Assembly (NCBI RefSeq): GCF_026410505.1
Contig: NZ_JAPMIU010000013.1
Coordinates: forward strand, 1 to 64,000
Reading direction: 5' to 3'
DNA from: Frateuria hangzhouensis
GTDB taxonomy: Bacteria; Pseudomonadota; Gammaproteobacteria; Xanthomonadales; Rhodanobacteraceae
DNA: 64,000 nucleotides
A program made the position numbers and the translations under genes. The notes under the pieces were generated by a model that was not told the DNA's origin, did not search any database, and saw nothing but the letters and a program-made list of their open reading frames with translations. Within the stretch, counting starts at the first letter, position 1. Every line of letters begins with the position of its first letter. Positions 5,848-15,853 of this stretch are shown piece by piece.

Positions 5848-8800
5848 TTATTTGTCCAGCGGTTCATGCCAGGATACCTCGCTGCTGAGTACCGACTTGA
5901 GGGTGGTGATCTCCTTACAGATGATCGCGCCGGTGGACGTCTGCACGCAGGCGGTCAACGTCCTCTCGCCGGTGCCCTCGCCCACATGCAGGCTCGGCGG
6001 CGCCGGCAGCCCCGGGCCGAGATCGGTCGAGCGGTTGACGACCTTCGCATCCCCGCCGCCAGTGGTGCCGAAGAACTGCAGCGCCGGGTTGGCCGTTCCG
6101 CTCTTGTAGTTGAGGCCGTACAGCGCACCGCGACCGACGTCGGTACAGGTGTCCGTACCGGGAAAGAACGTGCTGGTCAGCAGCACGCCGCCCAGCAGGC
6201 TCTGAGTACTGACCACCCGCTCGGCCGGGGTGGCGTCACCGCTGGCCGTCGGCGCCGTCAGCTTCAGGAACCAGCCCAGGCGGGTCTCCGAGTCGAAACT
6301 GCCGAGGAGCTTGTTGAACGTGTCGATGTCGCTTCCGTCGGCATCCGTACCGGCGCCGGTCACCGAATTGTCGGTGTAGACGTCGATGTCCGTCACGTCG
6401 AGCAGGTCGTCCATTTCCAGCGGCATGATCTTGTACTGCTGGTCGCTGGTCGATAGCAGTGACGTGTCGATCAGGCCGACGATCTTCTGCTGCGCAGTCG
6501 ACTCCAGATCCTTCCTCGTGTAGGCACGGCCGGTGCCGACGAATACCATCGGCGCGCCGCGATCGTTGCGCCCGACCGTGGGCCGGATCGTGATCGGCAG
6601 GTCCAGGTCCGAGAGCATCTGTTGTGGCGTCCAGGCGTCCGGATCCGGATCGGGCATGCCTTTGTCGTCGGTAAAGTTGAGCTTCCAGAGCGAGCCGCCG
6701 AAACCGCTGGCACCATTGTTCTTGACGCTACCGAAGTAGAGGCCCTCGGAGCGACCGTCGAGGTTGTAGTCCGAGGCGATCAGGTCGCCCGCGAAGCTGC
6801 TCAGCCCCGCGCCGGTTTCGCCAACGTTGGAAAGATCGAAGGTCTTGGCCGGCGTGGTCGAACCAGAGGCCTTGGCAAGGTCCTCCATATCGAAGGCGCG
6901 GATCTTCAGTTGCGTGGTCGCCACGGCATCGCCGCCTTCGGACGAACCGGAACCGCCGTTGTCGGTGGTACCCGAGCCGGTGAACAGGAAGAACTTGTTC
7001 GGGCTGCCGCTGGTGTTGTCACGGAAGATCGCCGCGGCCGGGATGGATGAGGTGTAGGTATCGACCACCTTGGTGATGTTTACGCACGAAGGCGCGTGCA
7101 ACTGGGTATCGCTGTCGCAAACGGCCGTACCGTCGGACAACTCGGTATTGGTCAGCTCGGCCAAGAGCACCGGCTTCTTCTCCGGGTTGGTCACGTCCAG
7201 AACCACGTAGGCGGAGAACGAGTTCTGCGTTGCCGACGTACCGTCGGTGGCCGTATTCACCGAGATCGGACCGCCGCCGAAGCGGAACGGCACGATGAGG
7301 ATGGTGCCCCAACCGTCCGGGTGGTCAGTGTCGCCCTCGCCGAAAATCTTCACATCCTGCGCGATCGGGCTGCCGTCGACATAGAAGTTGTGCTTGTAGT
7401 CGGGGTCGGCCAACCAGCGCAGGTGCGGGAGCAGGTTACCGGGTACGTACGCCCAGAGCTCGCCACCCAGCGGATCCTGGGTCACCGTCGTACCGTCGGT
7501 AGGCGCCAACTGCAGCTTCTGTTCCCTGGCGTTGTAGAAGCCGCCATTGAAGGCATGCAGCATGCCGTCGTTGGCACCCACGTAGACGACCTGGCGACGA
7601 CTGCGGTAGTGGTCGCGGAACGTGCCATAGCTGGTGTCGCCGTACAACAGATCGAATGCCTCCGACGGCGTGCCAACCACCACCGGCGTCGAGTCGACGA
7701 TGTCGCCCAGGCGCAGGACGCGCAGCGTTCCATCGTTGTTGTAGTCGACGGTGCGCGAGCGCCACAGCGGCACGCCCTTGCTGCTCTTGTCGGTGATTTC
7801 GTAGCCGCGGATCCACGCGACGATACGCTTGGCCACGTCAGGATCGGCGGTGTTGAGGTACCGGAAATTGCCGCTGTAGGTCGTACCGCTCTTGGCGCCG
7901 TAGAACCCGCTACCGGCACTGTCTCCGCTGAATACGAACGGCTGCTCCTCGCCGTTGTCGACCACGCCGTCATGGTCTTTGTCGATCCAGGTGAAGATAT
8001 AGCGCCCGTTGCTGGAGTTCGTAGTGTAGTTGCGATTGGTGCTGGTCAGGTCGCTGCTCACGCCCGTGTCGAAGCCCGTGGCCCACAGCTGGTCCTGCGC
8101 ACTCCAGACAGTCTTCAATTCGTCCAGACCGTGGTCGGTGATGCTCGCCTCGGTCTTGTCGAAGACCGTCACGGAAGAGCCGTCGGCGTTGGCCGGCATG
8201 ATCTCGCGATGGAATTTGGTCTGGTTGTCGTTCGGGTCGTAATAGAACTCGATCACTGGATCGACGTCGTAGCCATCGAGCACCGCCGCACCACTCGTGA
8301 AGCCGTTGCCATTCTCGCGCAGGCGGCCGAAGCTGTCGGTCCACAGGCCGTTGAGCGTGCCGCTCCAATCGGCCGCGCGATCGCTCGAGTCCTTGCGCTC
8401 GGCCTGGTAGAGCGCCTGGTAGACCAGGCCCACGCCCTTGGCGCTGTTGGCCACCACCGCCGCGGCGGTACCGGAACCGGCGCGCTTGAGGATGGCGTCA
8501 AACGTGCGCGACAGGCGGTCCTGCAACTGGGCGGGATTACGCACCATGAAATAGTTGTCCGGCAGGCCGTCCTGCCCGGTCACGCCACTATCGTTGATGA
8601 TCGCGTCCCACTCAGGCGAGTCCTGGCGATCCGGCTTCTTGTTGTCGTCCTGGTCGGCGAAGCCGCCGTACTTGGCCGAGAAGAACAGTGGATTGGGCAG
8701 AGGCAGCTGTTCGGACGGGCCTGTGCTCAGCTTGTCGGCGGTCGGCGCGTCCCATTTATCTGCGCCGCCCGTGCTACCAAAGAGAAGACTACCGTCCTTG

Positions 8801-11322
8801 CCACCGGGCCGCAGTACAGTGAACTTCGCCGCCTGTCCCGTGGAGTTGTCGGCTCCGGCCATCGTGTACCCGATACGCAAGGCGTTGCCAGCGTAGGCGG
8901 ACAGCGCTTGCACGCGTGCAATCAGGAACTGTCCGTTGACCTTCACCGTACCCTTGTTGCTACACACATTGTTGCTGCCGACGTCTTCGCAGATATCGTC
9001 ACGACCGTTTCCGTTGCCGTCATACGAACAATACGCGCCAACGCAGAAGCTCAACATCTCGACCACGTCGTTGTCATGGTCGTTGCCCCACTGGGAATCC
9101 TCCCACGTGATGGCGAAGCTCCCACGAACCGGCCGGCGCTGACCATTGACGGTAATTACCTTGGTCGGAACACCATAGACCTTCGGCTTGCCATTGCTGG
9201 TTTGCGTCGCGGACGTCTTCGGGCCAACGGTCAGGTTGCCGAGGTAACAGCTGCGCCAGCCCGAAGCACTGCCCAAGGCCGCGCTGCCATTGTTGTTGGC
9301 CTGGCATGCCGGCGTGATCGTGATGTAGTCGACCGGGCAGCTGTCGATGTCGTTGCCGGTCTCGCAAACCGGAATGGTAAAGCTCGGCAGCGACTCGGCC
9401 AGCGCGATCGCATAGGTCTGCACCTTCTGCGTGCCGGTCTTGTCCGGTCGAATGTCGTTGGTCCAGGCCTCGTAGGCCAGGCCGGCCATCTGGTAACCGC
9501 CTTCCAGCGAGGGCACGTCCGGGCAGATGCCGTGGGCCAATGCGAGGTCGTCGATCTCGTAGGGCGTGCAGACGTCCTGGTAGGTGGTGCTCGTAAGGGC
9601 ACCGTAGCGGCCGACCAGGTATTTGGGTGGCGAACCACTGGTATCGGCGCCGGCCAGGTTCTCGTTGGTACCGACCAGTGTGGTTGCCGCATCCGCTTGC
9701 ACCGGCAGGGACGCGACGTCGGGGATCTGGTCGCTGTCGAACGAGTTCAGCCCCGTGGTGATGACGATGATGCTGCAGTTGGCGCAATACGGGTTGCCGC
9801 CGGTCTCCTTGCCATCCGCGTCCTTCGGGTCACGGTAGGGATCCAGCCAGGATGCCAGCGGCAGGCCGCTGACCGCGTTGATGTTCGTATCGCTGACGTT
9901 GAAGGTGGTGGTCGCCGCACTTTCGCCGCCGATGTAGCGCAAAGCCTCGGCATACATCTCCGCGAGCGGATTGCCCGAATCCTTGCAGTCGTAACCGTCG
10001 GTGGCCGGATCCTTCAGGTGGCCGTTCGCACCATCCACCTTGCGCTGCAGGATGCCGTAGGTGCTGCAATCGCTGTAATTGTCCTTGCTCGGATCCCAGG
10101 AGGTGATCCGGAACCGGCTCAGCGTGTTGACGATGCCTTCGTCGCCCGAGCCCGTGTTGCAGAACTGTCCCGTTTGCAGATTGACCTCGTCGACCCGACC
10201 CTGGCCCGGGTTGTAGGCGCAGGTGCCGCCGGTGCCGTTGCCGGCGAACAGGCCGATGTTTCGGCGCAGCACACCACCGGCACGCGGCTTGCTGTAGGTG
10301 CCGGTAACGAGTCCGAAGCGCATGGAGCCGTTTTCGCCGTAACGTTGCAGCAGGCCAGCCGGCTTCCAGTGGTCGGTCGCGGTGCCGCTCGCTGCCGTCT
10401 CGGTGTACTTGCGGCAGAAGCTTTCCCGGTAGCTCGACTCGGCATCGCACACCTGCACGCGCACGGTGTAGGTCTTGTTGCCGAGACCATCGTTATCGCG
10501 AGACGCCGAATCGGACGGATTGATGTCACCGCCACTTTCGGTGACATCCTCGCGCCAGCGGCATTGCTCGCGCGCCGTCGAAGCCCATTCCGTGTAGGAG
10601 CCCTTTGCCACCCTCAGCTTCGGCGTGCTGTCAGTGGACGGCGAAACGTTGCACAGCGACAGTCCCTTGCCACCCGTGTCCGTGGTGCTGAAAGGGGTGT
10701 ATTTCTTGACGTCGCTACCGAGGTAAACCTTGGCCCAGGCGTGCAGGTCGCTCGGAATGTAGGACCGTTCGAGTACCGTGGTGTCCTTGCCATCCGTGGA
10801 GCGGTTGCCGCCGTAAAGCACCAGGCGCAATACGTCGATGCGGCTCATCGCAGCCCAGTTGAGGAAGTTGCCACTCCAGCTCGAGCCATCGCACTCGTGG
10901 GCCTTGCCATTGCCGTTGTCGTCGGTCGCCTTGGCGGCGGCCTTGAATACGCCACTGCCGTAGCCGTAGCAGAGATTGGCGTCGAAGTAGCCGGAGTAAT
11001 CGAAGCCATCCTGGTAGGTGGTATCGACCACGCCGTCACCGTTGAGGTCGGTGTAGTCGGTGTAGGCCTTGATGTACAGCTGCTCGTCGCGGGACATCAC
11101 CAGCATGACCAGCGGCGGCACGGCACCGACGTTGAGCAGCGGATAGGCGGTGTAGTTATCCGCCGTGGCCGCTTTCCCGTCGGTCGTGGTGGAAAGTGGT
11201 GCATCCAGTCCGATGCCGACGGTGGTGCCCGCGCGCGCGGCAGGAATCACACCGACGCCTGCAACCAGCGTGATCAGGGACAGCGCTGCGATCGTGCGCA
11301 AGGACGCGTGGAAGGTTCGCAT
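5848..11322 (-). CDS. pilY1: Type IV pilus tip adhesin/biogenesis protein PilY1
   Basis: A protein of 1824 residues, large as usual in Xanthomonadales. The signal peptide (residues 1-31, ending ARA) is followed by a Cys- and Asp/Asn-rich N-terminal region with an EF-hand-like calcium loop near residues 83-96 (DLNGDGVVDTTYQD). A second calcium-type loop lies near 1114 (DKDHDGVVDNGEE), and the C-terminal beta-propeller of the PilC/PilY1 family includes YVGANDGMLHAFNGG near 1245. PilY1 sits at the pilus tip, controls extension and retraction and can mediate adhesion. The start is 20 bases after the pilX stop, with AGGGAA ahead. An apparent longer frame upstream runs through pilX and is rejected. 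Confidence 0.93.
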   Translation of the reverse strand: MRTFHASLRTIAALSLITLVAGVGVIPAARAGTTVGIGLDAPLSTTTDGKAATADNYTAYPLLNVGAVPPLVMLVMSRDEQLYIKAYTDYTDLNGDGVVDTTYQDGFDYSGYFDANLCYGYGSGVFKAAAKATDDNGNGKAHECDGSSWSGNFLNWAAMSRIDVLRLVLYGGNRSTDGKDTTVLERSYIPSDLHAWAKVYLGSDVKKYTPFSTTDTGGKGLSLCNVSPSTDSTPKLRVAKGSYTEWASTAREQCRWREDVTESGGDINPSDSASRDNDGLGNKTYTVRVQVCDAESSYRESFCRKYTETAASGTATDHWKPAGLLQRYGENGSMRFGLVTGTYSKPRAGGVLRRNIGLFAGNGTGGTCAYNPGQGRVDEVNLQTGQFCNTGSGDEGIVNTLSRFRITSWDPSKDNYSDCSTYGILQRKVDGANGHLKDPATDGYDCKDSGNPLAEMYAEALRYIGGESAATTTFNVSDTNINAVSGLPLASWLDPYRDPKDADGKETGGNPYCANCSIIVITTGLNSFDSDQIPDVASLPVQADAATTLVGTNENLAGADTSGSPPKYLVGRYGALTSTTYQDVCTPYEIDDLALAHGICPDVPSLEGGYQMAGLAYEAWTNDIRPDKTGTQKVQTYAIALAESLPSFTIPVCETGNDIDSCPVDYITITPACQANNNGSAALGSASGWRSCYLGNLTVGPKTSATQTSNGKPKVYGVPTKVITVNGQRRPVRGSFAITWEDSQWGNDHDNDVVEMLSFCVGAYCSYDGNGNGRDDICEDVGSNNVCSNKGTVKVNGQFLIARVQALSAYAGNALRIGYTMAGADNSTGQAAKFTVLRPGGKDGSLLFGSTGGADKWDAPTADKLSTGPSEQLPLPNPLFFSAKYGGFADQDDNKKPDRQDSPEWDAIINDSGVTGQDGLPDNYFMVRNPAQLQDRLSRTFDAILKRAGSGTAAAVVANSAKGVGLVYQALYQAERKDSSDRAADWSGTLNGLWTDSFGRLRENGNGFTSGAAVLDGYDVDPVIEFYYDPNDNQTKFHREIMPANADGSSVTVFDKTEASITDHGLDELKTVWSAQDQLWATGFDTGVSSDLTSTNRNYTTNSSNGRYIFTWIDKDHDGVVDNGEEQPFVFSGDSAGSGFYGAKSGTTYSGNFRYLNTADPDVAKRIVAWIRGYEITDKSSKGVPLWRSRTVDYNNDGTLRVLRLGDIVDSTPVVVGTPSEAFDLLYGDTSYGTFRDHYRSRRQVVYVGANDGMLHAFNGGFYNAREQKLQLAPTDGTTVTQDPLGGELWAYVPGNLLPHLRWLADPDYKHNFYVDGSPIAQDVKIFGEGDTDHPDGWGTILIVPFRFGGGPISVNTATDGTSATQNSFSAYVVLDVTNPEKKPVLLAELTNTELSDGTAVCDSDTQLHAPSCVNITKVVDTYTSSIPAAAIFRDNTSGSPNKFFLFTGSGTTDNGGSGSSEGGDAVATTQLKIRAFDMEDLAKASGSTTPAKTFDLSNVGETGAGLSSFAGDLIASDYNLDGRSEGLYFGSVKNNGASGFGGSLWKLNFTDDKGMPDPDPDAWTPQQMLSDLDLPITIRPTVGRNDRGAPMVFVGTGRAYTRKDLESTAQQKIVGLIDTSLLSTSDQQYKIMPLEMDDLLDVTDIDVYTDNSVTGAGTDADGSDIDTFNKLLGSFDSETRLGWFLKLTAPTASGDATPAERVVSTQSLLGGVLLTSTFFPGTDTCTDVGRGALYGLNYKSGTANPALQFFGTTGGGDAKVVNRSTDLGPGLPAPPSLHVGEGTGERTLTACVQTSTGAIICKEITTLKSVLSSEVSWHEPLDK

Positions 11323-11342
11323 GGGAAGGTTCCCTGTTGCTT

Positions 11343-12020
11343 TTAGTTGCGGATCGATTGGCGGTACTGGGCCATGGTGACGGCGCGGCCGTCGCCCGGC
11401 ACGGTGCCGACGCTCATCACTTCGAAATACATGCTGCCGCCGCCGGCCGCGGCGCCGCCGCCGATACCGCGGTAGCCGGCCGCCTGGGCACCACCGGAAC
11501 CTTCGGCCAGCACAGTACCGTCGGGCACGATCGATACCGTGGCCGACACGTTGCGCGAGCAACTGCTGCTGGTGACATCGCACATGGACAGGACCGCGTC
11601 CGGATGCCAGCTGGTGGTGTCATAGCGGTTTTCCGCGGCCATCCCGCCGCAGGCCGGCTCGAGGTTGCCGTAGAAAAGGTCGACTTCGCTGGAGCAGTTC
11701 GTCTGCAGGCCGTCCTTGACCACGGTCAGCATGTCGTCGGTAAGTCCGAAATCGAAGTCGTCGTCAGGCAACGTACCGCCAAGCTGCTCGGGCCAGCCGC
11801 GCTGGAACACGTGCTCGTCGAACAGCGCGATGGGCACCGCACGCAGGGTCTCGGACGTCTCAAAGGCCTGTTGGTGGCGTGCCACATTGGTGACCAGGCG
11901 CATTTCCATCAGGGTGCCGCGCATGGCGATCACTGCCACCAGCGACAACACTACGAGGAACACCAGGCCGACGAAAAGTGCGATGCCGCGCTGGCCGGAT
12001 CGGATCGTGGTCATGTTCAT
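11343..12020 (-). CDS. pilX: Type IV pilus minor pilin PilX
   Basis: A 225-residue protein. The short N-terminus RSGQRG precedes IALFVGLVFLVVLSLVAVIAM, the atypical class of prepilin segment seen in PilX, lacking the usual Glu5. The globular part matches PilX/PilX_N proteins (ARHQQAFETSE). It forms part of the minor-pilin tip complex with PilV, PilW and PilE. Its start overlaps the pilW stop by 4 bases, indicating coupled translation. A Gly/Ala-rich stretch near residues 185-205 is a low-complexity linker. Confidence 0.87.
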   Translation of the reverse strand: MNMTTIRSGQRGIALFVGLVFLVVLSLVAVIAMRGTLMEMRLVTNVARHQQAFETSETLRAVPIALFDEHVFQRGWPEQLGGTLPDDDFDFGLTDDMLTVVKDGLQTNCSSEVDLFYGNLEPACGGMAAENRYDTTSWHPDAVLSMCDVTSSSCSRNVSATVSIVPDGTVLAEGSGGAQAAGYRGIGGGAAAGGGSMYFEVMSVGTVPGDGRAVTMAQYRQSIRN

Positions 12021-13105
12021 TGGGAAGCCACCAGCATGCGGGAGCGGTTACGCAGCTGCACCACCTGGGTCAGCGGCGAGCGGGCGAATTGCCACGGTTT
12101 GTTCCCGGGAACCGTGAAGTTGGCGCAGCCGGTTGTGACGGTGGAACCATCCTTCACCTGGTAGCTGCAGTTGCCGACAGTGAACGTCCCCACGTGTGGC
12201 ATCGAGATGTCGCGCTGCTGCGAGGACGCCACCATGCCGACGCTGACTGTGATCACCCGCGCCCATTCGTCGGCCGCCACCGCGGAGGCGTTCTTGTAAT
12301 CCGAAGGCACAATCTCGTTAAGGTCGGGGCCGGTGACGCCGTACTGGAACTGCAGTTGCTCGATGCCCTCCACCATCGGCTCCTGGGTGAGGCTTCCCGA
12401 ACTGTCCAGCCGCATGCGCATCAACGTCGGGATGGGCGCGCCGTCGTCGTCCGCGGCATCGCAATGGTCGGCGCTGGTCCCACCATCGGGGTTGCTGCAG
12501 GGACGCAGAAAATACATGTCCACGTGATAGGGGTAGACATAGCGCCCGATCGCAGAGGCCGGCGGCGTGGTCGGTACGGTTTCGTTGCCAAGGAACAGCG
12601 CCGCCTGCTGGCCGATCGCCGACACCAAGTACACCTGCTTGGGCGAGGCTGCGATCGTCGAGCTGGCGGCGGGATCCATGCCGTTGGCATCCACGTAGCG
12701 CGCGACCAGCACATCGGATCCCTTGACGTAATCCGCGTCGTCCACACAGCCGGCGATCGGGAACGTGGAGCCGCCCTCGTAGCCAAAAACGCCGTGGCGG
12801 GTATCCAGAATCCAATCCTTGGTGCAGCTTCCGCCACCCGGAGCCACGGCCGGGCTGCCAGTGACCACGCTGCCATTGTTGCCGCCCCAGAAATCGGCCA
12901 TGCGCAGCGACCAGCCGATGCGGTCTGAGGCGAAGCGCACGTTCTGCTGCAGGATGTTGGTGCCCTGCTGCAGCTGGTAGGACTTGCGGTTGGCCAGCAA
13001 CACCTGGATCAGGCCGGCGACCACGATCAGGCCCAGCGCGATGGCGATCATCATTTCCACCAGCGAAAAACCGGCGGATCGGCGGGCGCGTTTCGCCTCG
13101 TGCAT
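12017..13105 (-). CDS. pilW: Type IV pilus minor pilin PilW
   Basis: A 362-residue protein. After a basic leader comes the prepilin motif G|FSLVEMMIAIALGLIVVAGL with Glu5, then a large globular domain with several Cys. The ATG at 13103-13105 is preferred because GAGGAG sits 8 bases ahead; an alternative ATG at 13118-13120 overlaps the pilV stop (ATGA) and lies just before that Shine-Dalgarno sequence. PilW belongs to the minor pilin complex that initiates pilus assembly and displays PilY1. Confidence 0.88.
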   Translation of the reverse strand: MHEAKRARRSAGFSLVEMMIAIALGLIVVAGLIQVLLANRKSYQLQQGTNILQQNVRFASDRIGWSLRMADFWGGNNGSVVTGSPAVAPGGGSCTKDWILDTRHGVFGYEGGSTFPIAGCVDDADYVKGSDVLVARYVDANGMDPAASSTIAASPKQVYLVSAIGQQAALFLGNETVPTTPPASAIGRYVYPYHVDMYFLRPCSNPDGGTSADHCDAADDDGAPIPTLMRMRLDSSGSLTQEPMVEGIEQLQFQYGVTGPDLNEIVPSDYKNASAVAADEWARVITVSVGMVASSQQRDISMPHVGTFTVGNCSYQVKDGSTVTTGCANFTVPGNKPWQFARSPLTQVVQLRNRSRMLVASQ

Positions 13106-13116
13106 GCGCGTACTCC

Positions 13117-13620
13117 TCATGGCAGCAGGCTGAAGCTGTAGGTGCCGTTGTCGGCCGCGGTCAGCTGGTTGTCGCCGTTGAGGTCCACGCCGTTCCACGA
13201 AACGGTCACCACGAACACGCCCAGGCCGGCGTCCCGGGTCACCGAAGCTGCGGGGCTGCCCTTGGCGCCGATGGTGCCGCTCTTGAGGCGGGCCAGCCAG
13301 TTCTGCAGGTCGCGCTTGGCCTGTGCGCACGCCAGGTTGCTGACGCACCCATCGGGATCGGGGGCCACTTTGCCGTCGTAGAGGTAATAGCTGCTGCTGC
13401 CGTTGGCCGGATCGACGCCCTTGGGATTGGCGCGCATGGCATCGGCCAGGCTGCGCGCCTGGATGATCGCGTTGGTGCGCGAGCTCGATTCCTTGGTGAA
13501 CTGGGCGCCCTTGGTCTGCAGCAGCGCCAGGCCGAGCATGCCGACGCCGAACACGACGATCGCGACCATCACTTCGATCAGCGAGACGCCGCGCTGGCTG
13601 CGCGGTGCGTAACGATTCAT
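13117..13620 (-). CDS. pilV: Type IV pilus minor pilin PilV
   Basis: A 167-residue protein: leader MNRYAPRSQRG, then VSLIEVMVAIVVFGVGMLGLA with the prepilin cleavage site and Glu5, then a compact domain with two Cys (CVSNLACAQ) and a VDLNGDNQLTAAD loop near the end that looks like a calcium-type Asp/Asn loop. It is the first gene of the seven-gene minus-strand pilin operon. GGGGGCTGGA precedes the ATG. The 128 bases upstream (13621-13748) contain no gene and should hold the operon promoter, though I see no strong sigma-70 site there. Confidence 0.87.
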   Translation of the reverse strand: MNRYAPRSQRGVSLIEVMVAIVVFGVGMLGLALLQTKGAQFTKESSSRTNAIIQARSLADAMRANPKGVDPANGSSSYYLYDGKVAPDPDGCVSNLACAQAKRDLQNWLARLKSGTIGAKGSPAASVTRDAGLGVFVVTVSWNGVDLNGDNQLTAADNGTYSFSLLP

Positions 13621-13748
13621 TCCAGCCCCCTTCCGGATCACGCCGAGCCCAGCATAGGCAACCGTGCGGCGTGTGCCAGAGCGTAACGGACGAAAGGTGG
13701 GATTTTCCCGATGAGCGGCGATCCGGACCCGGTCGGATGTGGCCTGCG

Positions 13749-15665
13749 TCACACCGCCTGGACCCGGGCGACCACTTCCACCCGGTTGCGTCCGGCGTCC
13801 TTTGCCCGATACATCGCGTTGTCCGCCCGGCGGACCAGTTCGGCCAGGTCGTCGGTCTCGTGGTCGGCCTGGGCGGCGCCGACGCTGGCGGTGATCTGCA
13901 GGCCAGGGGCCAGGTTGGCCAACGGCAGCGCCTCGATCTTGCAGCGCAGCCGCTCGGCGATCTGCAATGCCACGTCCAGCGTGGTGTCGGGCAGCACGAT
14001 CAGGAACTCCTCGCCCCCGAGCCGTCCCATCATGTCGAACCGGCGCAATGCCTGTTTGCAGGCGTGCGCGATGCGTACCAGCACCTGGTCGCCCACGGCA
14101 TGGCCAAAGGCATCGTTCACCGCCTTGAAGTGATCCACGTCCAGCACCAGCACGCACAGCGGCTCGCCGTTGGCGCCGGCATGGTTCAGCGCGCGCTCGG
14201 CCAGTTGCTCGATGTGGCGGCGGTTGGCGATGCCGGTAAGCGGGTCGGTCATTGCCATCCGGTGCAACTTGCGGGAGCGGCGGAACTGGCGCAATGCCAG
14301 CCACAAGAGCAGCAGGATCAGCACCCCGCCCAGCACCAGCGCCAGGCGCTGCCAGTGGCGCACGCGCTCGAGCGACCGCAGCTGCTGCTCCTTCAAGGCG
14401 CGATCGGCGGCCAGTTGGCGATTCTCCTGGTCGCGCCGGGCGGTCTGGAACTGATAGTTCATCAACGTGGCGTTGTCCGAGTGCGCCTTGCGGTCCAGCG
14501 CATCGCGCACCTTGGCCAGCCGACGCAGGTCCGCCACTTCGAGGCCCAGTTGGCCGAGTGCCTGGTAGCTGCGCGACCGCGCATCGAGCAGTTCGGCGAG
14601 GTAGCGCAGGTTGCCGCTCTTCTGCAGCAGTTTTTCGGCCTGGCCGTACTCGTCGATGGCCAGTTTGTGCTGGCCCAGGCCCGCATGCGCCTTGGCGGCC
14701 TGCAGCAGCACCATGTCTCGGTTGGAGCGGTCGCCCGTGCGGGCAAACCCGGGTTTGGCCCGGGCCAGTTCCTCCAGCGCCTGGTGGTACTGCCCTTGCA
14801 GGTTGTCGACCTGCGCCAGCCCCAGATGGATGTTCGCCCCTCCCGATCGGCTGTCGACCGCGTGCGCGAGGGCCAGCGCCTTGCGCAGATGGCGCTCGGC
14901 CGCCTCCTGGTCACCCGCTTCGCTTTCGAGGAAGCCCAATTGCATGTGTGCGCCGAGCTGTTGTCCGCGATCGCTTTTCTGCTCGCCGTGCGCCAACACC
15001 TTTTGCAGGTAGTCACGCGCCTGCGCCGCCTCGCCCAGCCGGCGATAGGCCACCGCGATGTTGAACAGGTTGTCCTCGCTCTCCACCGGCTCGCCGCTGG
15101 TTTCGTAGAACTTCTGTGCCTCGAGGAAATCCACCAGCGCCTGCGCGTGTTCGCCCAGCAGCGACTGCACGCTGCCGCGCCAGGTCAGGCCATCGGCGAC
15201 CAGCCGCTGATCCTCGTGGCGACGTGCCAGTGCGATGCCGGCGTCATAGTCGGGCAGCGCATCGCGGGGGGTGGTGAGTACTTCCTGGTTGGCGCCGCGG
15301 CAGAAGTGGAAATTGATCTCCCCCTCGACGTAACCGAGCTGACTGGCATCGGCGATGCCCTTCTCGGCATAGGCGATGCCTTGCTCCGGCGAAGCATCCA
15401 TGCCCAGGATGCAGTACATGTACCGGTAGCGCAGCTCACGCCGGGCGTCGCCCGCGGGCACCAGGCCCTTCATGTGCTCCAGCGCCTTGAGCAAGCCAGC
15501 TTGCGTATCCGGCGCGATCTGGCCGCGCTCGAGCCGGTCGGCGTACTGGTCGAACGCCGCCCCCTGGTCCGCCGGCACGGTCGCAAATGCCCGCCCCACG
15601 AACAGGCAGAACAGCACCAGCACCAACTGCAGCGCGAGCTTTGCGTGGTGTGTCGTTGTGGGCAA
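13749..15665 (-). CDS. Membrane diguanylate cyclase with periplasmic TPR-like sensor region
   Basis: A signal or anchor segment (LALQLVLVLFCLFVGRAFA) is followed by about 400 residues of tetratricopeptide-like helices, a transmembrane helix (LALVLGGVLILLLLWLAL) and a C-terminal GGDEF domain. The active site reads GGEEF, an active variant, and RRFD five residues before it is the RxxD inhibitory I-site. It should make cyclic-di-GMP in response to a periplasmic signal and is expected to be product-inhibited. The start is uncertain: I use a TTG at 15663-15665 because it places the signal peptide at the N-terminus; an ATG at 15800 would add 45 unlikely residues. Lying just upstream of the pilin operon, it may tune pili or biofilm. 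Confidence 0.85.
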   Translation of the reverse strand: MPTTTHHAKLALQLVLVLFCLFVGRAFATVPADQGAAFDQYADRLERGQIAPDTQAGLLKALEHMKGLVPAGDARRELRYRYMYCILGMDASPEQGIAYAEKGIADASQLGYVEGEINFHFCRGANQEVLTTPRDALPDYDAGIALARRHEDQRLVADGLTWRGSVQSLLGEHAQALVDFLEAQKFYETSGEPVESEDNLFNIAVAYRRLGEAAQARDYLQKVLAHGEQKSDRGQQLGAHMQLGFLESEAGDQEAAERHLRKALALAHAVDSRSGGANIHLGLAQVDNLQGQYHQALEELARAKPGFARTGDRSNRDMVLLQAAKAHAGLGQHKLAIDEYGQAEKLLQKSGNLRYLAELLDARSRSYQALGQLGLEVADLRRLAKVRDALDRKAHSDNATLMNYQFQTARRDQENRQLAADRALKEQQLRSLERVRHWQRLALVLGGVLILLLLWLALRQFRRSRKLHRMAMTDPLTGIANRRHIEQLAERALNHAGANGEPLCVLVLDVDHFKAVNDAFGHAVGDQVLVRIAHACKQALRRFDMMGRLGGEEFLIVLPDTTLDVALQIAERLRCKIEALPLANLAPGLQITASVGAAQADHETDDLAELVRRADNAMYRAKDAGRNRVEVVARVQAV

Positions 15666-15812
15666 GATCGGAATCCGTTGGACGCCGTTTCCCTGGCGAG
15701 CTCTGGAGGTGGGTCTCCCGTTAACGGCGGAAGACGTGGCAACTTGAGTGGCGGCGTTCCCCTTGATCCATACGCCCCACCCCAGCCCCAAGCTTGCCAT
15801 GGCTTATGGCGC

Positions 15813-15841
15813 TTGCGTGCATCGTGATCGATCCGTAGAAT
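15813..15841 (+). promoter_or_regulatory. Sigma-70 promoter of tRNA-Thr
   Basis: TTGCGT (15813-15818), a 17-base spacer and TAGAAT (15836-15841) end 12 bases before the tRNA. Confidence 0.6.
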
Positions 15842-15853
15842 TTCCGTCTCTTT

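Noticed and set aside
4382-5888. Plus-strand open frames over the pilin genes
   Set aside because: Antisense shadows of fimT, the DUF4124 gene and pilE.
7096-11346. Very long plus-strand open frame antisense to pilY1
   Set aside because: Caused by GC-biased codons of pilY1; amino acid composition is Ala/Arg/His-rich with no domains.
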